DNA of 64,000 nucleotides from Paractinoplanes toevensis. GTDB lineage: Bacteria; Actinomycetota; Actinomycetes; Mycobacteriales; Micromonosporaceae. The notes below the pieces were generated by a model. It worked only from the letters and a program-made list of their open reading frames with translations. It searched no databases and was not told where the DNA came from. This document shows, one piece after another, positions 1-6,307 of the stretch (its first letter is position 1; the number at the start of each line of letters is the position of its first letter). The stretch is from NCBI RefSeq assembly GCF_018332695.1, contig NZ_BOQN01000087.1, forward strand, positions 148,710 through 212,709, written 5' to 3'. The position numbers and the translations under genes are program-made.

Positions 1-601
1 ACTCGTCCGGCAGCGGCTCACCGGCGTCCAGGTCGACGATCGCGAGGGTGATGCCCAGCGGTTCGGCCCGGGTGCGTAGCACGGCGAGAGTCTGCGGGAA
101 CGTGTCGCTGTCCACGGCGTACACCGCGGACTTGGATTTTGATGCCCGGCGGGCGAGGGTCATCGCCTCGGCAACCGCCGTCCCCTCGTCGAGCATCGAC
201 GCGTTCGCCGTGGTCAGCCCGGTCAGGTCGGTCACCATGGTCTGGAAGTTGAGCAGCGCCTCGAGCCGCCCCTGGCTGATCTCCGGCTGGTACGGCGTGT
301 ACGCCGTGTACCAGGACGGGTTCTCCAGGACGTTGCGCTTGATCACCGCCGGGGTGTGCGTGCCGTAGTAGCCGAGCCCGATCATCGGGGTGGCGACGGT
401 GTTACGCGACGCGATCTCGCGCAGCTCGGCGATCGTCTCCTCCTCGGAGGCGGCGGCCGGCAGGTCGAGAGCATCGGTCCAGCGGATCACCTCGGGGATC
501 GCCGCGTCCATCAGGGCGTCGAGCGAGGGGAACCCGATGGACTTGAGCATGTGGGTCTGCTCGTCCGGATCGGGCCCTATGTGCCGGGATGCGAACGTCA
601 T
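1..601 (-). CDS. gcvP: Glycine dehydrogenase (decarboxylating), P protein, N-terminal part (runs off the window)
   Basis: GcvP is the PLP-dependent P protein of the glycine cleavage system: it decarboxylates glycine and passes the aminomethyl group to the lipoyl H protein in the cytoplasm. About 200 N-terminal residues are present out of roughly 950 usual for the family. The translation contains family hallmarks such as GLGYYGTHTPAVI, NPSWYTAYTPYQPEISQGR and LLNFQTMVTDLTGL. The ATG at 601 is preceded by AAGGAG at a 5-nt spacing. The leader carries a glycine riboswitch on the same strand. Lys-PLP and the C-terminal half lie outside the window. Confidence 0.97.
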   Translation of the reverse strand, partial: MTFASRHIGPDPDEQTHMLKSIGFPSLDALMDAAIPEVIRWTDALDLPAAASEEETIAELREIASRNTVATPMIGLGYYGTHTPAVIKRNVLENPSWYTAYTPYQPEISQGRLEALLNFQTMVTDLTGLTTANASMLDEGTAVAEAMTLARRASKSKSAVYAVDSDTFPQTLAVLRTRAEPLGITLAIVDLDAGEPLPDE

Positions 602-661
602 GGCGGCTCCTTGGGGCGAGGTCGACGAGGCGGCCTCCCCCTCTGTCATACCCAGATGGGC

Positions 662-757
662 ACTTCAGAGTCGCGTAGCCCACACGGTCCGTTTGCCTGA
701 GAGGTTCCGGGGAGGATTTGCCCCTTCGGCGCCGTCCCGGAGACGAACTCTCCCGCA
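662..757 (-). promoter_or_regulatory. Glycine riboswitch upstream of gcvP
   Basis: Read on the minus strand, the leader shows the conserved glycine aptamer elements in order: GCGGGAGAG, a GGCGCCGAAGGGGCAA core, CTCTCAGGCAAA...GGACCG, and a closing CTCTG segment. It lies in the 5' UTR about 60 nt before the gcvP start, the usual place for glycine-dependent activation of gcv genes in actinobacteria. One aptamer is clear. I did not find a convincing second tandem aptamer, so this appears to be the single-aptamer form. The edges are approximate. Confidence 0.9.
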
Positions 758-816
758 TGGCTGGCAACCAACCTACCAGTGGATCTGTTACAGCCGGGTA
801 TCCCTACGCTGGGGTT

Positions 817-1812
817 GTGACGTACAACCCCGCGCAGGACCGCTACGACTCCATGACCTACCGGCGTGCCGGGCGCAGCGGCCTGAAACTGCCCGCGATC
901 TCGCTCGGCCTCTGGCACAACTTCGGCGACACCCGCCCCCTCGACCGGCAGCGCGACATCGTGCGCCGCGCCTTCGACCTGGGCGTCACCCACTTCGACC
1001 TGGCCAACAACTACGGGCCGCCGCCCGGCAGCGCCGAGTCCAACTTCGGGCGCCTGCTCACGACCGACCTCCGCCCCTACCGGGACGAGATCGTGGTGTC
1101 GACCAAGGCCGGCTATCACATGTGGAACGGCCCGTACGGCGAGTGGGGTTCGAAGAAGTACCTGGTCAGCAGCCTGGACCAGTCGCTGAAGCGGCTCGGG
1201 CTCGACTACGTGGACATCTTCTACCACCACCGGCCCGACCCGGACACCCCGCTCGAGGAGACCATGGCGGCGCTGGACGCGGTGGTCCGCGCCGGCAAGG
1301 CCCTGTACGTCGGCATCAGCAACTACACCGCCGCGCAGACCGCCGCGGCCGCGAAGATCCTGCGTGAGCTGGGCACGCCGCTGCTGATCCACCAGCCGTC
1401 GTACTCGATCCTCAACCGCTGGATCGAGCGGGACAACCTGCTCGACACCCTCGCCGACGCCGGGGCCGGCTGCATCGCGTTCAGCCCGCTGCAGCAGGGT
1501 CTGCTCACCGACCGCTACCTGGGTGGCATCCCCGAGGACTCGCGGGTGCGCACCAGCGTCTTCCTCAACGAGAGCAACCTCGACGCGAAGACGATGGGCC
1601 GCATCCACGCGCTCAACGACATCGCGAAGCGCCGCGGCCAGTCGCTCGCCCAGATGGCCCTGGCCTGGGCCCTGCGCGACGACCGGATGACCAGCCTGAT
1701 CATCGGCGCCAGCAGCGTCGAGCAGTTGGAGAACAACATCGCCGCCCTGGGCAACCTGCCCCTGTCGGCCGAGGAGCTGGACGAGATCGACGGCACGGTC
1801 CTCGACCTGTAA
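817..1812 (+). CDS. Aldo/keto reductase, YghZ/L-glyceraldehyde 3-phosphate reductase type
   Basis: 331-aa NADPH-dependent aldo/keto reductase. The sequence begins MTYNPAQDRYDSMTYRR-like and continues SGLKLPAISLGLWHNFGD, HFDLANNYGPPPGSAESNFG, DYVDIFYHHRPDPDTPLEETM and GISNYTAAQT, which is the AKR14/YghZ pattern. The catalytic tetrad Asp/Tyr/Lys/His is represented by DLANNYG, the STKAGYHMW lysine and YHHRPD. Chosen start is the GTG at 817; the longer open frame upstream would overlap the riboswitch region on the other strand and has no family similarity. It is a cytosolic, single-gene unit divergent from gcvP. Substrate is probably a small aldehyde or methylglyoxal-like compound (inference). 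Confidence 0.9.
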   Translation: MTYNPAQDRYDSMTYRRAGRSGLKLPAISLGLWHNFGDTRPLDRQRDIVRRAFDLGVTHFDLANNYGPPPGSAESNFGRLLTTDLRPYRDEIVVSTKAGYHMWNGPYGEWGSKKYLVSSLDQSLKRLGLDYVDIFYHHRPDPDTPLEETMAALDAVVRAGKALYVGISNYTAAQTAAAAKILRELGTPLLIHQPSYSILNRWIERDNLLDTLADAGAGCIAFSPLQQGLLTDRYLGGIPEDSRVRTSVFLNESNLDAKTMGRIHALNDIAKRRGQSLAQMALAWALRDDRMTSLIIGASSVEQLENNIAALGNLPLSAEELDEIDGTVLDL

Positions 1813-1853
1813 TTCGCTCCCCCACACCCAAGCCGGGCGGTACGGTCCCCGGC

Positions 1854-2528
1854 GTGATCGAACTGGTCGAGCGGCACACGATCCTCGGGGTCGTGGTCGG
1901 ATCCCGGGCGTACGGCCTCGAGGGCCCCGGGTCCGACCACGACCGCCGTGGCGTGTTCGCGGCGCCGACCCGCAGCTTCTGGGGCGTCGAGAAGCCGCCC
2001 ACCCACCTGGACGGGCCGCGGGCGGAAGAGTTCTCCTGGGAGATCGAGCGCTTCTGTGTGCTCGCCCTGCAGGGCAACCCGACCGTCCTGGAAGTGCTGT
2101 GGTCACCGATCGTCGAACGGATCACCGCCGACGGCGAGGCCTTGCGGTCGGTGCGCCCGGCGTTCCTGTCCCGCCGCGTCGGGACCAGCTTCGGGGCGTA
2201 CGCGCGGGACCAGCTCAACCGGGTCAACGCCCGCCGCGAACGCACCGGCGAGACCAACCACAAGCAGGCCATGCACATGCTGCGGCTGCTGCTGGCCGGC
2301 GCGCACGTGCTGCGCACCGGCGAGGTCCTGGTCGACGTGCGCCCGTGGCGGGAGCGGCTCCTGGCCGTCAAGCGCGGCGAGACGCCCTGGGCGGAGGTCA
2401 CGGCCTGGGCCGGGGAACTGCAGGACGACCTGGCCGCCGCGGCGGCGACCACGCACCTACCGGAAACCCCACGGACCGAAGAGATAGATCAACTGCTCTA
2501 CGCCGTACGGGAAAGGGGTTTGGAATGA
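1854..2528 (+). CDS. RlaP/YcgL-type nucleotidyltransferase (DNA polymerase beta superfamily), first copy
   Basis: 224-aa member of the RNA-repair-pathway polymerase-beta family (PF10127-like). The active-site region is GSRAYG (16-21) followed by GSDHDRRGVF with the metal-binding Asp pair D28/D30. It then has the conserved HKQAMHMLRLL and GAHVLRTGE segments. GTG start at 1854. Members of this family sit near RNA ligases in other bacteria; none is seen here. It overlaps the next gene by ATGA, so the two are likely translationally coupled. Molecular substrate unknown; a nucleotidyl transfer to RNA or a small molecule is inferred from the fold only. Confidence 0.85.
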   Translation: MIELVERHTILGVVVGSRAYGLEGPGSDHDRRGVFAAPTRSFWGVEKPPTHLDGPRAEEFSWEIERFCVLALQGNPTVLEVLWSPIVERITADGEALRSVRPAFLSRRVGTSFGAYARDQLNRVNARRERTGETNHKQAMHMLRLLLAGAHVLRTGEVLVDVRPWRERLLAVKRGETPWAEVTAWAGELQDDLAAAAATTHLPETPRTEEIDQLLYAVRERGLE

Positions 2529-3283
2529 CCGTCGACGTGCCGGAGTGGACCGCCGAGATCGCCCACGCCCTCCCCTATCCGTTGATCTTCGCAACCGTGA
2601 GCGGCGCCCACCTGTACGGCTTCGCCTCGGTCGACTCCGACCTCGACGTGCGGGCCGCCCACCTGCTGCCCGCCACCGAGGTGCTCGGCCTGCGGGCCGG
2701 CCCGGAGACGCTGGAGTCCGGCGGCTTCCGCGACGGCGTCGAACTCGACGTGGTCAGCCACGACCTGGCGAAATTCGCCCGCCTGCTGAACAGCCGCAAC
2801 GGGTACGTCCTGGAACAGCTGCTGTCGCCGCTGGTCGTGGTGACGTCACCGGTGCACGCGGAGTTGCGGGGGATCACGCCGGGGCTGATCACGAGCGGGC
2901 ACGCGCACCACTACCTCGGTTTCGCGGCCGGGCAGGAAGCGCTGTTCCAGCGGACCGGGGAGCTCAAGCCCGCCCTCTACACCCTGCGGGTGCTGCTGAC
3001 CGGCACGCACCTGATGCGGACCGGGCAGCTGGAGACCGACCTGGCCGTGCTCGGGGACGGGCTGCCGTACGTACCCGATCTGATCGCCGCCAAGCGGTCG
3101 GCGGAGCACGGACCCCTGCCCGCCGGGGTCGCCGGCCTGCTCGCTCGCGAGGTGCCGCGGCTGCGCGCGGCACTGGAGGAGGCCCGGGACTCGTCGCCGC
3201 TGCCGCCGTCGCCGGCGCCGGACGCGGTCGGGGCCCTGCACGACCTGGTCGTGCGCACCCGGCTGTCGACGGTGTCGGCATGA
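2525..3283 (+). CDS. RlaP/YcgL-type nucleotidyltransferase, second diverged copy
   Basis: 252-aa paralogue of the preceding gene. The catalytic loop is SGAHLYGFAS (26-35) with VDSDLDVR supplying D39/D41, and a likely third carboxylate in VELDVVSHDLAKF. The shared C-terminal module reads KPALYTLRVLLTGTHLMRTG, matching the HKQAMHMLRLLLAGAHVLRTG region of the first copy. The start is the ATG at 2525 inside the ATGA overlap. The two copies differ strongly outside the motifs, so this is an old duplication or a heteromeric pair rather than a recent one. It overlaps the downstream GNAT gene by ATGA. Confidence 0.83.
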   Translation: MTVDVPEWTAEIAHALPYPLIFATVSGAHLYGFASVDSDLDVRAAHLLPATEVLGLRAGPETLESGGFRDGVELDVVSHDLAKFARLLNSRNGYVLEQLLSPLVVVTSPVHAELRGITPGLITSGHAHHYLGFAAGQEALFQRTGELKPALYTLRVLLTGTHLMRTGQLETDLAVLGDGLPYVPDLIAAKRSAEHGPLPAGVAGLLAREVPRLRAALEEARDSSPLPPSPAPDAVGALHDLVVRTRLSTVSA

Positions 3284-3726
3284 CGCTGCGCACGGCCGTC
3301 CCCGGCGACCTGGCCGCGGTCCTCGAGCTCGCCGTCGACTTCTACGCCGAGGACGGCTTCGCCACGCCCCGGGCCCGCCTCGAGGAGCACCTGCGGCACC
3401 TGCTCGTCAGCGACGCCGCCCACGTCGCGGTGATCACGGTGGACGGGCCAGCCGTCGCGTTCGCGATCAGCACGTCCAGCTACGGGCTGGAGAACGGGCG
3501 GATCGCCGAGCTGGAGGACCTCTACGTGGCGCCCGCGTTCCGGCGGCGCGGGCTCGCCGCCGAGCTGATCGAGGACAGTGCCCGCTGGGCCGCCGGGATC
3601 GGGGCGGCCAAGCTGGAGATCGTGGTGGCGCCGAACGGGATGGACGTGTCCCACCTGTTCCGCTACTACCGCGCCCGGGGCTTCACCGACGAGGGCCGCC
3701 GCCTGCTGGGCCGCCCGCTGCGGTAG
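3280..3726 (+). CDS. GNAT family N-acetyltransferase
   Basis: 148-aa single-domain GNAT. The acetyl-CoA pyrophosphate-binding motif A is visible as LYVAPAFRRRGLAAELIEDSARWA (residues about 80-105) with the RxxGxA core RRRGLA. The C-terminal RYYRARGF is the usual motif B. ATG at 3280 overlaps the stop of the second nucleotidyltransferase (ATGA). The last gene of a three-gene coupled unit; whether it acts on the same substrate as the nucleotidyltransferases is unknown. Confidence 0.85.
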   Translation: MTLRTAVPGDLAAVLELAVDFYAEDGFATPRARLEEHLRHLLVSDAAHVAVITVDGPAVAFAISTSSYGLENGRIAELEDLYVAPAFRRRGLAAELIEDSARWAAGIGAAKLEIVVAPNGMDVSHLFRYYRARGFTDEGRRLLGRPLR

Positions 3727-3730
3727 GCAC

Positions 3731-4498
3731 TCACCACATCGGAAGGAGGCCGCCGTCGATGACGAAGTCGCTGCCGTTGACGTTGCCGGCCGCGTCGCCG
3801 GCCAGGAACAGCACCACCGCGGCCACCTCGTCCGGCGTGGAGAACCGGCCGCTCGGGATCTGGCTCTTGGCCTGCGCCACCACGTCCTCCGGCCGCAGAC
3901 CGCCACCCGCCGACACGGTCGCGGCCACGCCACCGCCGCCCAGCCACAGGTCGGTCTCGACCGGGCCGGGACTGACCGTGTTGGCCCGCACGCCCTTCGG
4001 GCCGAACTCCTTGGACAGCGACTTCGAGAACGACACCAGCGCCGCCTTGCCCGCGCTGTAATCGACGACCAGCGGGTCGGACAGCGACGCGTTGACCGAC
4101 GCCACCGTGACGATCGACCCGTGACCACGCTCCAGCATCGACGGCAGCGCCGCCCGGGTCATCCGCACCGCCGCGAGCAGGTTGAGATCGAGCGTCCGCT
4201 GCCACTCGGCATCGCTGACCGACAGGAACCCGCCGAGCCGGGCCGGCGCCGTCCCCACGTTGTTGACCAGCACGTCCACCACCCCACCGGCCGCCTCGAC
4301 CAGCGCCGCCGGCGCCGCCGGGTCGCCCAGGTCGGCCCCGACCCAGCGCACCCCGCCCGCCTTGACCAGCGTCTCCAGCTCCGGCGTGCTGCTCCGGGCC
4401 GCCGCGATCACCGTGGCGCCCGCTCCCGCGAGGGCCCGCACCACCGCCAGCCCGATCCCCTTGCTGGCCCCGGTCACGATCGCCGTCTTTCCCTGCAT
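3731..4498 (-). CDS. Short-chain dehydrogenase/reductase, classical SDR
   Basis: 255-aa NAD(P)(H)-dependent oxidoreductase. The cofactor motif TGASKGIG is at 9-16, NNVG at 79-82, and the catalytic Ser134, Tyr147 and Lys151 (VDYSAGKAA) are all present. The C-terminal PSGRFSTPDEVAAVVLFLAGD and GSDFVIDGG segments are typical of FabG-like classical SDRs. It is convergent with the GNAT gene (4-bp gap) and divergent from the small operon at 4607. Substrate cannot be told from sequence. Confidence 0.9.
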   Translation of the reverse strand: MQGKTAIVTGASKGIGLAVVRALAGAGATVIAAARSSTPELETLVKAGGVRWVGADLGDPAAPAALVEAAGGVVDVLVNNVGTAPARLGGFLSVSDAEWQRTLDLNLLAAVRMTRAALPSMLERGHGSIVTVASVNASLSDPLVVDYSAGKAALVSFSKSLSKEFGPKGVRANTVSPGPVETDLWLGGGGVAATVSAGGGLRPEDVVAQAKSQIPSGRFSTPDEVAAVVLFLAGDAAGNVNGSDFVIDGGLLPMW

Positions 4499-4578
4499 GG
4501 CCCCACCAATCCGTCGTCGTTGCCCGTGACGCTATCGACCGGGCCGTCACCGTCGCTTACGTCATCCGACTTCCCTTT

Positions 4579-4596
4579 CTAAGCGAGTAGGCTTAG
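4579..4596. promoter_or_regulatory. Inverted repeat, candidate ArsR operator
   Basis: CTAAGC-N6-GCTTAG lies 10 bp upstream of the ATG at 4607, in the divergent region between the SDR gene and the ArsR-containing operon. The 6-bp arms are perfect. ArsR-family repressors commonly bind such imperfect dyads over their own promoter, so autoregulation is a reasonable inference. Confidence 0.45.
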
Positions 4597-4606
4597 GGTA
4601 AGCAAC

Positions 4607-4930
4607 ATGGCTGATAATCAGGTGACGTTCGGGACCTACTACGTGCGGGCCGGGGCGGAGGCCGACTTCGAGACCGTGATCCGGGAAAGCTGGGCCACCC
4701 TGCACCGCCTCGGCTTCATCGCCGACGGCCCACCCGCGCTCTACCGCTCGGTGTCCGGCCCGGTGCGCTATGTGGAGCTGACCCGCTGGGTGCCCGGCGT
4801 GATGGGGCCGGCCCACGAGCACCCCGACGTCATCCCGATCTGGACGAGGCTCGCCGCCCTGGTCGAGCCGCACACCCCCGCGCCGTCCGCCCGCGGCCTC
4901 GAGTTCGACGAGTTCGAGCCCGTTGGCTGA
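4607..4930 (+). CDS. Small hypothetical protein (ABM-like), co-transcribed with ArsR
   Basis: 107-aa protein that I do not assign firmly. It begins MADNQVTFGTYYVRAGAEADF and has FETVIRESWATLHRLGF followed by a Trp/Pro-rich middle. The pattern resembles small dimeric alpha/beta-barrel (antibiotic biosynthesis monooxygenase-like) proteins, but no catalytic residue can be named. It overlaps the ArsR gene by 8 bp, so the two form one operon. The family often detoxifies or senses small molecules, a possibility only. Confidence 0.7.
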   Translation: MADNQVTFGTYYVRAGAEADFETVIRESWATLHRLGFIADGPPALYRSVSGPVRYVELTRWVPGVMGPAHEHPDVIPIWTRLAALVEPHTPAPSARGLEFDEFEPVG

Positions 4931-5225
4931 GCAGATCCCCGGCCTGGCCGACCTCGAACGGCTCGACGCCGTCTTCGCCGCCCTGTCACACCGCACCCGC
5001 CGGGCGATCCTGGTGACCCTGCTGGCCCACGGCGGATCCCAGGTCTCCGGCAAGATCGCGGTGCGGATGGACCACAGCTGGCAGACCACCAGCCGGCACC
5101 TGCGGGTGCTGGAGGAGGCCGGCCTGATCAGCGTCGGCCTGCAGGGCCGCGAACGCGTCTACACCCTCAACGCCGACTTCATGACCGGCCTCCTCGCCGA
5201 CTGGACCGCCCGCTTCACGCCGTGA
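4923..5225 (+). CDS. ArsR family winged-helix transcriptional regulator
   Basis: 100-aa DNA-binding protein. The winged helix is visible in LDAVFAALSHRTRRAILVTLL, then VRMDHSWQTTSRHLRVLEEAGLI (recognition helix) and VGLQGRERVYTLN (wing). TTG start at 4923 lies inside the end of the upstream gene. No Cys pair of the metal-sensing ArsR subfamily is present, so it probably does not sense metals through thiols. Its 3' end overlaps the convergent MerR-PP2C gene by 11 bp. Confidence 0.88.
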   Translation: MAEQIPGLADLERLDAVFAALSHRTRRAILVTLLAHGGSQVSGKIAVRMDHSWQTTSRHLRVLEEAGLISVGLQGRERVYTLNADFMTGLLADWTARFTP

Positions 5226-6231
5226 CCACGTCGGCCACGACGCAGGCGATGTTGTCGGGGGCGCCGGCCTCGAATGCCAGGTCGAGCAGGGCCTGGGCGG
5301 CCGCGTCCGGGTCGGTGTTGCCGGTCAGGGTGGTGTGCAGGGCCGTGCGGCCGACCACCGCGGACAGGCCGTCGGAGCACAGCAGGTAGCGGTCGCCCGG
5401 CAGCGCCGTGCGCAGGGCCAGGTCGGCCTCGACCGGCTGGGGGCCGCCGCCCAGCGCCCGCACCAGCAGCGCCCGCTGCGGGTGCGCGGCCGCCTCGGTG
5501 GCCGCCAGCCGGCCGTGGTCGACCTGCTGTTGCACCCACGTGTGGTCGTGGGTCAGCTGGGACAGTTCGCCGGCGCGCAGCAGGTAGGCCCGGGTGTCGC
5601 CGATGTGGACGAGCGCCAGCTGGGCGCCCTGCCGGACGATGGCGGTCAGCGTGGTGATCGCCTTGCCGCGCCACGCCCGGTCGATCTCGTCGATGGTCGC
5701 GGCGAGCGTGGCCAGTGAGGCGGAGCCGGACAGAGCCCCCACCGCCGCGGCGCTGGCCGCCGCACCGGCCGGGCCTCCGCCGCCGTCGGCCACCGCCAGC
5801 ACGTCGGCGGACGCGAACGTGGCGTCCTGGTTGGTGTCGCGGACCGCGCCGGTCTCGCAGCGGGTCGCGTAACGCATGGTGATCTCGGACATGGTGGTGT
5901 CTCCCCTGGACAGATCGGACAGGAGGAGGGCGACCTGACGGGCCCGCGTCTCGGTGCGGGCCGTCTCGGCCTGCCAGTACGCCGCGACCGCCGCCGCCAC
6001 CTCGGCCGGCGGCAACGACGCCACCGCCTTGATCTCGGTCAGCGGCATGCCGACCCGGCGCAGCCCGGCGATCAGCCGGGCCCGGGCGACCTGGGCCGGC
6101 GCGTAGAACCGGTAGCCGCTGTCGGGATCGACCGCGGCCGGTGCCAGCAGGCCGGTCTCGTCGTAGAGACGCAGCGCCCGCGCGGTCAGCCGGGCCGCAC
6201 GGGCGAACGCCCCGATCGTCAGCAGCTCCAC
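5215..6231 (-). CDS. MerR-family regulator fused to a PP2C-type Ser/Thr phosphatase
   Basis: 338-aa two-domain protein. Residues 1-108 are a MerR unit: LTIGAFARAARLTARALRLYDETGLL (helix-turn-helix), DSGYRFYAPAQVARARLI and a coiled-coil dimer helix. Residues 118-338 are a PP2C phosphatase with RDTNQDA (D132, D136), VADGGGG (D149), HIGDTRAYLLR, LCSDGLS (D287) and GAPDNIA (D326). Usual VADGMGGH is GGGG-PAG here, but all the metal-binding Asp are kept. A second start, ATG at 5892, has its own strong ribosome binding site, so a free phosphatase of about 225 residues may also be made. The 3' end overlaps ArsR convergently. Confidence 0.87.
   Translation of the reverse strand: MELLTIGAFARAARLTARALRLYDETGLLAPAAVDPDSGYRFYAPAQVARARLIAGLRRVGMPLTEIKAVASLPPAEVAAAVAAYWQAETARTETRARQVALLLSDLSRGDTTMSEITMRYATRCETGAVRDTNQDATFASADVLAVADGGGGPAGAAASAAAVGALSGSASLATLAATIDEIDRAWRGKAITTLTAIVRQGAQLALVHIGDTRAYLLRAGELSQLTHDHTWVQQQVDHGRLAATEAAAHPQRALLVRALGGGPQPVEADLALRTALPGDRYLLCSDGLSAVVGRTALHTTLTGNTDPDAAAQALLDLAFEAGAPDNIACVVADVVTA
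5890..5907 (-). promoter_or_regulatory. Internal ribosome binding site and start for the PP2C domain
   Basis: On the minus strand AGGGGAG is followed 8 nt later by ATG (codon 114 of the MerR-PP2C reading frame), which begins MSEITMRYATRCETG, a natural N-terminus for a stand-alone PP2C phosphatase. This suggests that the fusion arose from two adjacent genes, and that a separate phosphatase may still be translated. Confidence 0.5.
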
Positions 6232-6307
6232 CGTCGTGCCCTCCTCGTGCCGGTCGGGTGACCGGCACCGACCACGTTGGGCCTTTCCGCAGGGTGAAGG
6301 TCAAGCG

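Noticed and set aside
718..816. N-terminal extension of the aldo/keto reductase
   Set aside because: It overlaps the gcvP riboswitch and has no family similarity; the GTG at 817 fits better.
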